Positions 20,501-26,476 of a stretch of 40,162 nt of DNA are shown piece by piece. Position 1 is the first letter of the stretch, and the number at the start of each line of letters is the position of its first letter. Under the pieces are notes generated by a model. The model worked only from the letters and a program-made list of their open reading frames with translations. It was not told where the DNA came from and did no database searches. This DNA is from Pseudomonadales bacterium (GTDB lineage Bacteria; Pseudomonadota; Gammaproteobacteria; Pseudomonadales; Azotimanducaceae). The position numbers and the translations under genes were made by a program. Where the stretch lies: positions 1 to 40,162 of the forward strand of contig JAESSY010000201.1 of assembly GCA_016763855.1 (NCBI GenBank), written 5' to 3'.

Positions 20501-21030
20501 TCACTAGTATCAACATCTGCAGTCGATAAATTGCCAACTGTCGCGCTTGCACCTGCATTTTCTACAATGCTCGTGTTATCCAAATCCAGAAGCGTCGGCG
20601 CATCGTTTACGCCGTTTATTGTAATTCTGATTTCGCCAATTGTTTGACCAGTTAAGTCTTCACTACGATATCGAAAGGTATATGTGGAAGTCTGAATATC
20701 AACGATGGATTCTCCAGCAGCAAGGTATTCAAACTGTCCATTTGTATCATAACTAAGGCTACCATCAACAAAGACAGTATGAAGCGCGCCCGAATTAAGA
20801 AGGCTAGATTGAACTCCCACTGCAATGCCGGGTACAAATTCAACCGCTTCGATAAATAAGGTTGCATCACCACTGTCATTGCCAAGTACACCGGGTGCTG
20901 GGACAATCAAAATAGAGTCCTCATCAATGCTATAAGCATCGTCAATGGCTATGGGTGCCGCATAACCATTAGCTGCGACTACACCAGATAGCAGGCTTCC
21001 ATATACAATAGATCTAAACCGAGTTTTCAT
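11599..21030 (-). CDS. pilY1: Giant PilY1 with N-terminal cadherin-like adhesin array
   Basis: PilY1 primes type IV pilus assembly with the minor pilins and sits at the pilus tip as adhesin and mechanosensor. This one has about 3,143 residues; usual PilY1 has 1,000-1,200. Order: signal peptide (1-25); a VCBS/Big-type module with DDAYSIDEDS; a cadherin-like module to about 240; six 103-residue cadherin-like repeats (about 242-860) with VNEN-type starts and DLND linkers; further cadherin/Ig-like modules to about 1920; a von Willebrand A domain with MIDAS D1933-x-S1935-x-S1937; then the C-terminal propeller with calcium loop DADGNGTVDYVYAGD at 2846 and a second EF-like loop, DLNNDGEFSSGD, near the end. 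The ATG at 21030 has a GGAGATAAC site; an ATG six codons earlier overlaps the pilX stop (ATGA) but has a poorer site. The reading frame is unbroken. Confidence 0.93.
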   Translation of the reverse strand: MKTRFRSIVYGSLLSGVVAANGYAAPIAIDDAYSIDEDSILIVPAPGVLGNDSGDATLFIEAVEFVPGIAVGVQSSLLNSGALHTVFVDGSLSYDTNGQFEYLAAGESIVDIQTSTYTFRYRSEDLTGQTIGEIRITINGVNDAPTLLDLDNTSIVENAGASATVGNLSTADVDTSDTHVFSLVAGTGDADNASFTVTGTTLAANNSLDREVKASYSIRLQVSDGNGGTFERSFTISVTDLNDTAPIFTSSATSNVNEGQTSVLTVIATDPDTTGTGPVYSITGGADLARFSIGGADGVLIFNAAQDFESPTDGGSNNVYDLEVSAFDGTNTTVQSIAVTIVDINDNDPVITSANSATVNENDTTVLTVTSTDADGVGPAPVYAMAGGDDAGDFTIGSADGVLIFNPAPDFDNPTDAGSNNVYVFNISVFDGVATVQQTITVTVQDLNDSAPVITSANTVSVNEKDTSVMTVTATDADSVGPALVYAISGGLDSARFTIGSSSGSLTFTITTDFEAPVDNGIDNVYDVDVSVFDGETTVVQSIVVTILNVNDSVPIFTSADTVNVNESETAVITVQASDADAVPAPMVYSIVGGDDAAIFLINSSSGDLIFNTAPDFESPTDSGVNNIYVVNLSAFDTVNTTLQTLTIRVVDLNDNAPAYSSGNAVNVNEGTTTVLTVTTTDTDGVGSGPTYTLSGGADIADFSIDSASGALVFASTPDFESPADADTNNVYLVEVSTSDGTNSTAQTITVTVLDLNDIFPVFSSVATVNLDENDATVLVVTTTDGDGVGTGPTYSITGGADGAEFSIGSATGSLIFSTAPDFESPTDVGTDNVYIVQVSVFDGVNTSAQTITITVNNLSDEPPTGADKTLTGAEDSTFSFVLADFSFADEVGDAFKEIVITNIESTLGSLVNTAVAPTAIVANGTQIPVGNFGTLTFTPIAHVSGNIKLFDFKVKDATDALSVATYEMRALITAVADTPVLTVANSAVAGDEDTAISLGITSELVDADGSETISLVVTGHPTGSTFDIGADSGSGTWTITTELTAALTVTPPANQHDDFPLTLTSTVTEISNGVTASTVKLMTVVVYPVNDNPSISPQSFSVDENSANDTIVGTVAASDIEPVNGEPAQNLIYSITGTAFKIDGSTGEIKVNDSTQLDAETAPTFSLQVTVTDDGIPNLDDSATITISLNGLEDNVPVANTDNVNVDELATLNFNPIDNDADADVPANTLTVVEVNGDIGLVGVPFDLEVPAVPPALLPTVVGTLTINSDGSSVFVTNSDVTVEEFSVSTTYRINDGTTDSNEAIINFMINPINDNQPSLTADGVALQIDGVQFDEDEVPNAGAANGSNGASILINDLFFDLDIDKDGLLDSDILEDLDSLQFSIVSNSNSSVVQTDLQGGDLFLFSGTNKFGTATIRIAAQDQANPLANQTTATLDFIVTVASQNDAPIYNPGFYVNTPDKLEDSGDVIVDLVNAFADADQNDDDPSDETLTYQLTITDSANEFVATPLVDETGFSACASPLDDPLVSCILSDDTPAGLDRTLVLLTQDTSINLVINTDAHGTLDISVQATDLGLPIVSPSPGVPVPLFAVGPPSIPFRVTINAIGDDTPGAEDDHYSEFPNLVMNEDGGTIIFNVIENDYQGDTPAEVISVGTTIIDKAGQARAWRTTSRLADPDDTGDFAIEINGEVSCAYIDCQSGETPDTAVDGSAISQFEIAYQPRLDFNGEDSFTYCIRDSAPGGEVAFTPPSDVRCATVTVNVLPTNDPPVINNLILITMVQADDLVVTAADGLANFVRDPDNTHLDGLGCDPLLPTCNPDPTDPQPDRLYFYFDGALTLHGQLFAPFLDDGSFNYRPSATFAGNDEFGFQVCDLPTPGDADHCDTGVVSIQIAPLEGAPEGSSDGAVQFDYQLANTPLELPIGPEPNVLIVNDDSGSMRWGIMANGSSGLYQLAGGFSLLYVNRATAGSSIRVAPAESDAPNQGLWRLRNASFNTVYYNPAIRYEPWKGLDAGDVEFPNSPPTAARHNPLSSSPTTNLTNAINFTGVALNPSSQLAFIASNNFYIPRYYKWNDRDSDGQLDSTPSPALDPSNSEGELVLILDDGTLYDRSEDRTDCISSEVSCSYDEEIQNFANWFTYSRNREFTAKSALGIVVANAENIRIGYGKLNSNSNLRPIESMNTSERTGAKAALLDAIYATNSNGGTPLRRALRDAGRYFECREDDIFNSNSDTAPGDSACPVLPAPDGNCQQHFTLLLTDGTWNGSSPFSGNSDGDNNTNFDGGAFAGPNFTTLADVAMLYYERDLHPSLNNEVPTTARDRSSASDTAFESNNNEITFQHMTTYTVGFGVSGLVDEMPSDYTQGFNWGNPFSSTQRKTDDVRHAAYNGRGEYLDAANGAELAERLVQAFEEFSQGSGAASAVSFNSQEIQEDTLIFRAFYNTKINTGDLIAQRLTDSGLTEEPVWRSAEVMDLVAATDREIFTYDDVAGQGIPFRPGSLNIAQRAFFISDTGATLAQQNTEVTQRVQYLRGDSANERPVGNFRERPTIEGRLGDIVHSTPVFVGAPNRAGRDAVPFPQSDLYSAFVSAQTARQDVIYVEANDGMLHGFDPANGSEVFGFVPNNLMLGKFSRKLTELLDFNYSHKFFNDLTPAINDVYIDLDGGVTPNKEWATVLIGGQGAGAKAYYALDITDPTALKEATAANVVLWEFTDDDDTYPVDELGAPLKTAGSLRFDLQAVPRPVKDLGYTFNPPSIAMSNAEDTNGNKEWVAIFGNGYNSTAGIAKLFVLFVDKGADGDWCHPDMRYNNGNETDAVPPSCIGKQDFVKIDTGFGVNGGFPNGLGTARSIDADGNGTVDYVYAGDTFGNFFRFDLTSSDFTEWSFAKIFKAEYDDGNGNITDQPITTQPIVTRHPTEPEGFIVIFATGSYITVPDGSDKGIQSIYGLWDRLAPELLDINDLVQQRYVNEVSSGGEGFGNVRSLTTNEVDYSVVGGARGWYNHLDSVAPSDNQGIDPPEFPGEKAIRNIQLRGGLAFVNSIIPRSDTSCVDVAGGFALAFCPGTGSIDCLSNGGIFDLNNDGEFSSGDEVNGEIVAGLRFEDAVPTDSSFIEDQRITQLSDKSLDIVTTNTSFGGNTGRLSWKQLDTVE
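18448..20302 (-). repeat. Six tandem 309-bp repeats encoding 103-residue cadherin-like modules
   Basis: The plus-strand complement of the DLND-type linker (atcatt or a variant) recurs at 20302, 19993, 19684, 19375, 19066, 18757 and 18448, each exactly 309 bases apart, giving six complete units with no insertion or deletion. Each encoded unit runs VNEx-TVLTVTxTDxDxVG, then VYxISGG, FxI, DFESPTD, NNVYxV, SxFDG and QTITVTVxDLND. The DNA of neighbouring units is well diverged while the spacing is kept, so the duplications are old and length is under constraint. Acidic linkers suggest calcium between modules. Confidence 0.93.
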
Positions 21031-21044
21031 GTTATCTCCAAACA

Positions 21045-21605
21045 TCATAAGCGCCTACCAAAAGTGCTTTGAATCATTACGTGAGCCGTGTTTGTACCGC
21101 CTGTTCCATAGGCGGTAATACGATATATATGCGTTCTACCTGAACCTGTATCCTGGCCGATGTTGTTAAGGTTAAGCGTGTCATCATAGGCAACAACGGT
21201 TTTAACAACCTCGACAATGTATTTTGGCAGTGCTGCCGTGCCTTCTAAGGCAGCAGCGGTATAAAATTGACCATTTTCCCAATCGAAGCCAACCCAGTTC
21301 TGGGTACTGTCATAACCATTCTCAAAGAAAAGACCAGTTTCACTAAGTACCAAATCATCGAAGGTTTCTCCCACTACATAACTATTCACAATCCCTTCTG
21401 CAGCCTTAATTGCAGCTTCAGCAGATTGAAATGCCAGATTAGAGTCACGGGAATTTCGAGCCATCCTTTCTTGCAAACTCGTCGTCTGTACCGAAGACAA
21501 GCCTAATACAGTGATAATGAGCAGCATGACGAGGCTCATAAACAACACGACACCTTTTTCTCTTATAGGTGCTTTTAATCGAATGTTCCTTCTCATCTTA
21601 GCCAT
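21045..21605 (-). CDS. pilX: Minor pilin PilX
   Basis: 186-residue type IV pilus assembly protein of the PilX family, part of the priming complex with PilV, PilW, FimU, PilE and PilY1. After a basic stretch comes EKGVVLFMSLVMLLIITVLG, then SLQERMARNSRDSNLAFQSA, the PilX hallmark. If cleavage is after the glycine, residue +5 is Met, so the usual Glu+5 is absent; this is what the sequence shows, and GspK-like tip pseudopilins share that feature. The ATG at 21605 overlaps the end of pilW by 8 bases and has a GAGG site at good spacing; another ATG is three codons later. Confidence 0.88.
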   Translation of the reverse strand: MAKMRRNIRLKAPIREKGVVLFMSLVMLLIITVLGLSSVQTTSLQERMARNSRDSNLAFQSAEAAIKAAEGIVNSYVVGETFDDLVLSETGLFFENGYDSTQNWVGFDWENGQFYTAAALEGTAALPKYIVEVVKTVVAYDDTLNLNNIGQDTGSGRTHIYRITAYGTGGTNTAHVMIQSTFGRRL

Positions 21606-22839
21606 GATTCCTCAGCATAATTGTCTGGGAGTAGGTTCTTCGCAGTAGCCCGTCATAGGCTTCGCCAGTAATACAATCTTGTATACCACAGCCAAGACTA
21701 GGCAATGAGGTCGATCCGACATTGTCGATACTATTAACGACAATCGTTATCCTTATAGTAATGACATCCAGCCAATCCGGGACGAAATTAGCGGCGACAT
21801 ATTGATTCGGAACACGATCATCGTTGGTATCGATGCCATATAAAATTTGTAGGTTTTCAACACCTTCAACAAGCTCGACGGGTGCCGCCAAACCTTGTTT
21901 TCGCCATAAACTTAAGGGTGTGTTGCCGTCATTATTGATCCCACTCCCTGGCGCAATATAAAAAGTATGAGATTCAATCGCCGAAACAGCCGCATCCTCA
22001 CTAAAGCTATTAACCAAGGCCAATCGGGCAATAGAATTCCGGGTGGAATCTGCATCAGCGGGATCATGGCCAATGATCAAATCACCAGCACCCGATTTCG
22101 GCTGCGGGCTGCCATCTCCATTTCGACCCCAAGGGTTTGATGTCGTAACTCGAAACATCGTGGCCTTCTCACAATCATGAATCATAACAATATGATCCAA
22201 ATCAAATTCATTCCAGCCATCCTGAACACCCACAATAAGATCTTCCGCCGTTGTAGGCATCACCAGTATTGCATCGCTAAAAAAAACTGATCCGCCGCTG
22301 ACAAATCCTCCAAGCCGAGCATCGGTTTGAGAGATGTGCCTAAAGGTGATCACATCAGTACCCGATACGACTTTCCCAATATCAATGCCATTTCCGGCAC
22401 CATAGCCATAAGTTGTTTTAAAGACAGTATTAGAACCATCTCCCATCGCAGAATCAGCATCTGTATTGGGTAACTCAGTTAGTGCAGGAGTCCAAGCATC
22501 TAACCCTGTAGCGTTATAACCTTGCATCCCAAATCTAAGATCAAATTCGTATGGTATGTTGCTTACTGGGTCAATTGTTTGATTGAGCTCGTCATTACCG
22601 GAGTAACATCCTCTATACCCCGCTTGCCTGACCTGACGGCCAATAAAAGCGAGAGAAAATCTGGCCGACTCCTGCATTCTCGATTGACCAATCAATAGAG
22701 AGTGCGTCTCTGAATTAGCCACAAATAGCTGAACAACACCAGCACTAACAATAGATCCCAGTGCCAATGAAATCATCAATTCGACTAAGGAAAACCCCTT
22801 CTTCTTGTATTTGTTAATCGTCTTCATATTTTGATTCAT
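21598..22839 (-). CDS. pilW: Minor pilin PilW
   Basis: 413-residue minor pilin. The leader ends KKKG and the mature part begins FSLVELMISLALGSIVSAGV, a standard prepilin site with Glu at +5. A large extracellular domain follows, as in PilW/GspJ-like proteins, with RMQESARFSLAFIGRQVRQAGYRG near its start and a late cysteine pair (GCGIQDC). Two ATGs (22839 and four codons later) are possible; neither has a strong ribosome site, so coupling to pilV, which ends 12 bases upstream, is likely. It sits between pilV and pilX as in Pseudomonas. Confidence 0.9.
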   Translation of the reverse strand: MNQNMKTINKYKKKGFSLVELMISLALGSIVSAGVVQLFVANSETHSLLIGQSRMQESARFSLAFIGRQVRQAGYRGCYSGNDELNQTIDPVSNIPYEFDLRFGMQGYNATGLDAWTPALTELPNTDADSAMGDGSNTVFKTTYGYGAGNGIDIGKVVSGTDVITFRHISQTDARLGGFVSGGSVFFSDAILVMPTTAEDLIVGVQDGWNEFDLDHIVMIHDCEKATMFRVTTSNPWGRNGDGSPQPKSGAGDLIIGHDPADADSTRNSIARLALVNSFSEDAAVSAIESHTFYIAPGSGINNDGNTPLSLWRKQGLAAPVELVEGVENLQILYGIDTNDDRVPNQYVAANFVPDWLDVITIRITIVVNSIDNVGSTSLPSLGCGIQDCITGEAYDGLLRRTYSQTIMLRNHG

Positions 22840-22851
22840 ATCTTTTGTTGA

Positions 22852-23385
22852 TTAACCATCTTCAGTTTGGGCTCTGAGGATGATCGTGCTGGTATTACCA
22901 CTTTGATCTCGCGTCCATTCCACAGTGATCTCATACAATAATCCTGCTTTTGAAATCGAGCCCTTACCACCAGGCATGGATGCTGTCGTAATGTTGAATC
23001 CGGCACAAACGGCATAAACAGCACCATCCGCATCAATTGGATTCAAACGACACTTCCACTGGGCTATATCAAATTCTGCCATTTCATTTCGATCACAGCT
23101 ATTGTCAACGCAATTGACATTTGACGCAGGAATAGCATCGATTAAAACTGGAGAGTAAGTTGACAAAGGGTTTGCGCGCATACGGTCAAGAATATCGTTC
23201 CCTGCTTGCAATGCCTGATCTCGCAGTAAAGCATTTCGATTCTGCTGCAAACTAAGCACCTGCATCCCAGCAACACCGAGAATACCGACAGCCATAATAA
23301 GTACTGAGACCAAGACTTCTATTAACGAGAATCCTCTGCTTCTACTAAACGAGTTTCTATTGATCATTTTGTTGTTCTCTAACAT
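22852..23385 (-). CDS. pilV: Minor pilin PilV
   Basis: 177-residue minor pilin with prepilin site RG/FSLIEVLVSVLIMAVGILGVAG, Glu at +5 and the VGxLGVAGMQ run characteristic of PilV. A cysteine-containing loop (NVNCVDNSCDRNE) follows the helix. The ATG at 23385 overlaps the stop of the upstream fimU-like gene by 7 bases; an in-frame ATG six codons later (MINRNSF) is also possible. It would take part in the minor-pilin priming complex at the pilus tip with PilW, PilX and PilY1. Confidence 0.9.
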   Translation of the reverse strand: MLENNKMINRNSFSRSRGFSLIEVLVSVLIMAVGILGVAGMQVLSLQQNRNALLRDQALQAGNDILDRMRANPLSTYSPVLIDAIPASNVNCVDNSCDRNEMAEFDIAQWKCRLNPIDADGAVYAVCAGFNITTASMPGGKGSISKAGLLYEITVEWTRDQSGNTSTIILRAQTEDG

Positions 23386-23945
23386 GCGGGCTCAATTGTA
23401 CCTCCCGGTTTGTATGATTTTGCTCTACCGATTGGCGTGATAAACACCCTTCGGCCAATTTGATCAGGGACACATAAATCTATGCTGCGAGATAAGGAAT
23501 CTATCGTGCCACCAAGCGGTGTAAAGGTAATAGAACTGAGCCCACCATCGTTAACAAGGTTAAATGTAACCGTTCCGGCTAAAGCGCCGAAAGTCCGAAT
23601 GACGCCGGCACTACAATCAGCCGAATAGCCCGCATCGCCAGGCCGCCCAGGTATTACGCACCAACCGCCACTAAATTCATCCGCGGTAGAAGATGACAAT
23701 GCCTGAATACTGACATTGCCCCCTGTTGTGCTCGCCTCACTTCGGGCAAGATTAACAGCCAACAACATTTCATTGACCTGCGTCGCAATGCGATTTCTAG
23801 CGATCATTCCTTGAAAGCTAGGCACTGCGATGGACATACCGATTGAAATAATGATGAGACCAACCATTAGTTCAATGAGCGTAAAGCCACCTATTTTATT
23901 CTTATCGTTATTTCCTGCATATTTTTGCAGTTTCCCTAGGGACAT
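23379..23945 (-). CDS. fimU: GspH/FimT-family minor pilin (FimU-like)
   Basis: About 188-residue pseudopilin. A charged leader ends NKIGG before FTLIELMVGLIIISIGMSIA, a prepilin peptidase site with Glu at +5. The rest fits the GspH/FimT domain, including NLARSEAS in the first helix and a C-terminal cysteine (IEPAC). Heading the pilV-pilW-pilX-pilY1 run, it takes the place of fimU in Pseudomonas; FimT and FimU are alike, so the symbol rests mainly on position. ATG at 23945 has AGAGG about 10 bases upstream; the alternative ATG at 23963 adds six residues and has no clear site. Confidence 0.78.
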   Translation of the reverse strand: MSLGKLQKYAGNNDKNKIGGFTLIELMVGLIIISIGMSIAVPSFQGMIARNRIATQVNEMLLAVNLARSEASTTGGNVSIQALSSSTADEFSGGWCVIPGRPGDAGYSADCSAGVIRTFGALAGTVTFNLVNDGGLSSITFTPLGGTIDSLSRSIDLCVPDQIGRRVFITPIGRAKSYKPGGTIEPAC

Positions 23946-24078
23946 CAATTCAGTACCTCTCATTCAGCGAGAAATACTACGACATTACGATTCCAATGGG
24001 TTCACAGGAGGATAAGACCACTCATTTGTAGGATAAGCGGCATACTTTTGAACTAAATGAGGAAATAGAAGTGGGTAA

Positions 24079-24488
24079 TTACAATTCCGTCAAAGTTCCG
24101 TCGGAAGAAAGTGACATTGGACCGCCACATGACGCACCAGTTGCAACGGCCGCATTTAAGGTGTATGCCTGATTTCCAGAGGCTATGGTCAATGAGATAT
24201 CAAATTTTGCAGCAGTTGTCGGTGGTGTTTGAGCCGCACCCTGAGGGGATTTAGCCGCACAAAGCGTACCACCCGTATCATCAACTAACGCACCTGCATA
24301 GGTAAAATTGTCGCTGTAATAGCGATCAAGCGCAAGGCACAGACCCTAAGATCAGCAACAGCCTGTCCCGTATAGGTATCGCAGGTGTAGTTCTGGTAAC
24401 TTGGATAGGCAATTGCAGAAATAATACCAATTATTGCAATCACGACCATCAATTCGATTAGGGAAAACCCAGCCTGAATAAATTTCAT
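24079..24488 (-). pseudogene. pilE: pilE-like minor pilin with a one-base frameshift
   Basis: From the ATG at 24488 the frame reads [16 protein letters not shown] and on through [20 protein letters not shown], then at about 24333 leaves frame and ends after 67 codons. Shifting by -1 there (equivalent to restoring one lost base, probably a G) continues the pilin with [20 protein letters not shown], a two-cysteine C-terminal loop (TLCAAK ... GASCGGPM) and a TAA at 24079, about 136 residues in all. This is the normal length and pattern of PilE. It may be a true mutation, phase-variable loss or a sequencing error; the downstream part is otherwise undamaged, which favours a recent event or an error. 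Confidence 0.85.
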
Positions 24489-24551
24489 ATCGATTTCCTC
24501 TCTTACTAGAAGTCTTTATTTACAGATACAGCTTTCACTGACGAACTTAAG

Positions 24552-25478
24552 TTACCGTAATTCTTTGGGTAAAGAAAATGCTATATTCTCTACATGTGTC
24601 ATGACGTTTGTCACCTCGGCCGGACTAATACGATTTAACCTTTCAATCACCCCTTTAACCAAAGTTTCTGGGGCACTTGCCCCAGAGCTTAAGCCCACTT
24701 TTTCGACACCATCAAACCAAGCATCCTCTATTTCATCTTGACTATCAATTAAATAAGATGGCACGCCCAGTCGCTCTGATAATTCCCTTAATCGATTAGA
24801 ATTGGAACTATTCACAGACCCAACTACCAAAATAAGCTCACAAGACTCCGTTAGCGCTCTTATTGCATCTTGTCTATTTTGAGTTGCATAACAAATATCA
24901 TCCTTCTTAGGGCCGGTTATCTCGGGCAGCTTTACTCTCAGAGCATTGATGACTTCAGCTGTATCTTCAACAGACAAGGTCGTTTGTGTGACGTAAGAAA
25001 CAGCATTCGATTCTTTAATCTTGAGGGCTTTGACATCAGATAAATCCCCAACCAAATGTATTCGCGAGGGGTCCTCAAATTGACCCAGGGTTCCTTCAAC
25101 TTCAGGGTGACCGGCATGACCTATGAGAATAGTCTCTCTTTTTTCCTTAGAGAACCTTTTCACTTCATTGTGAACTTTTGTCACAAGGGGGCAGGTCGCG
25201 TCAAAGATTGTGAGATCTTTTTCTTCCGCTTCCTTTCTCACCGCTTTGGAAACACCATGAGCGCTAAAAATAATGATTGCACCACTCGGCACATCTTCAA
25301 CCTCGTCTACAAAAATTGCACCCTTTGTTTTCAATTCTGCAACCACGGTACGATTGTGCACAACCTCATGTCGTACATAGATCGGCGCACCAAACTTTTT
25401 GATTGCCTGGTTTACGATCTCGATAGCACGATCAACACCGGCACAAAAACCACGCGGGTTGGCAAGAAAGATCTCCAC
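24552..25478 (-). CDS. ispH: 4-hydroxy-3-methylbut-2-enyl diphosphate reductase
   Basis: Last enzyme of the MEP pathway: reduces HMBPP to isopentenyl and dimethylallyl diphosphate with a [4Fe-4S] cluster. Cluster cysteines are C12 (RGFCAGV), C96 (DATCPLV) and C196 ([10 protein letters not shown]); the catalytic glutamate E126 (GHPEVEG) and H124 are present. Its 308 residues are normal. It starts with GTG, whose G is the last base of the fkpB stop (TAGTG), so it is translationally coupled. It ends the murJ-ribF-lspA-fkpB-ispH run, 63 bases before pilE. Confidence 0.96.
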   Translation of the reverse strand: MEIFLANPRGFCAGVDRAIEIVNQAIKKFGAPIYVRHEVVHNRTVVAELKTKGAIFVDEVEDVPSGAIIIFSAHGVSKAVRKEAEEKDLTIFDATCPLVTKVHNEVKRFSKEKRETILIGHAGHPEVEGTLGQFEDPSRIHLVGDLSDVKALKIKESNAVSYVTQTTLSVEDTAEVINALRVKLPEITGPKKDDICYATQNRQDAIRALTESCELILVVGSVNSSNSNRLRELSERLGVPSYLIDSQDEIEDAWFDGVEKVGLSSGASAPETLVKGVIERLNRISPAEVTNVMTHVENIAFSLPKELR

Positions 25479-25957
25479 TATTGATTTACTCTCAATATTT
25501 CATTGCTGACTTGTTCAACAGACATGATTTCCACATCAAAAATCAAATCTTTCCCTGCCAATGGATGGTTAAAATCAACATCCACATAGTCATCGCTCAC
25601 AGCGGTAATCACCCCCGGTAGCTCTGCATTTTGAGCATCAGCAAAGGACATCATCAGACCCTCTGCTAATGCCATATTTGATTGAAACTGCGATCGCTTA
25701 ATACGCTGCCTATTGTCTTCCTGGGGCATACCGAAGGCCGCCTCAGCAGGAATATTCAAACTATTATTAGCACCTGCCACCATGCCAAACAAGGCCTTCT
25801 CGAAACCCGGTAATAGCTTACCGTCTCCTACTGTAAACTCTGCGGGAGTAGTCCCAGTTGAATCTATTTTTTCACCCGTTACCAAACTCAGACTAAATGT
25901 TAGAAAAACTTTCGTCCCAGGACCAATCGGTACATTCACTATCTTTTCATTACTCAT
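25478..25957 (-). CDS. fkpB: FKBP-type peptidyl-prolyl cis-trans isomerase FkpB (SlpA)
   Basis: SlyD-like FKBP prolyl isomerase and probable chaperone, cytoplasmic. FKBP motifs [21 protein letters not shown] open the domain, the insert-in-flap region lies at about 75-125, and [14 protein letters not shown] closes it. At 159 residues it matches FkpB (149 in E. coli). It does not have the histidine-rich metal tail of SlyD. Neighbours lspA and ispH are those of the conserved gammaproteobacterial operon. Confidence 0.92.
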   Translation of the reverse strand: MSNEKIVNVPIGPGTKVFLTFSLSLVTGEKIDSTGTTPAEFTVGDGKLLPGFEKALFGMVAGANNSLNIPAEAAFGMPQEDNRQRIKRSQFQSNMALAEGLMMSFADAQNAELPGVITAVSDDYVDVDFNHPLAGKDLIFDVEIMSVEQVSNEILRVNQ

Positions 25958-25972
25958 TTCTTTGATACGCCG

Positions 25973-26476
25973 CTATTTTTTATCCAGAGCCGCCTTTACT
26001 GATTCTTCTTTCGACTTTAAAAAAATGTCCAATATTAATAAACAAGCACCGATAAATATCGCACTATCAGCGACATTGAAAACGGGAAAATGATATTGTT
26101 CCCAGTACACTGAAATGAAATCCACGACATAGCCCTGATTCACCCTATCGATCAAATTGCCAATTGCCCCTCCTAGCACAAAGGCAAGGCCTAGTCCTAG
26201 TACCTTTTCAGTCTGCCTTATATTGTACAACCAAACAGCGACAAATATACTCACAACAAATGATATCGAAACCAAAAACCATCGCTGCCACCCCCCAGCG
26301 TCACTTAGAAAACTGAATGCAGCACCTGTGTTGTGTAAGAGGACAAACTTAAACACAGGTAGTACTTCGATTGATTCACAATACACATTCGAACATAGAA
26401 CAAGCAAATCTGACATATAATGCTTTGTAAATTGATCACTTAGCACAACAATCAATGGCAGGATCAAGTATCTCAA
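25973..26476 (-). CDS. lspA: Lipoprotein signal peptidase (signal peptidase II)
   Basis: Inner-membrane aspartyl protease that cleaves prolipoproteins after lipidation, and so acts on BamD above. Four hydrophobic segments; DQFTKH in the first, NTGAAFSF, then the catalytic aspartates in GNLIDRVNQGYVVDFISVYW and FNVADSAIF. It is 167 residues long. The start is TTG at 26476, overlapping the ribF stop (TTGA); no ATG lies far enough upstream to keep the first membrane segment, so TTG is required. It directly follows ribF: ileS, normally between them, is absent. Confidence 0.94.
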   Translation of the reverse strand: MRYLILPLIVVLSDQFTKHYMSDLLVLCSNVYCESIEVLPVFKFVLLHNTGAAFSFLSDAGGWQRWFLVSISFVVSIFVAVWLYNIRQTEKVLGLGLAFVLGGAIGNLIDRVNQGYVVDFISVYWEQYHFPVFNVADSAIFIGACLLILDIFLKSKEESVKAALDKK

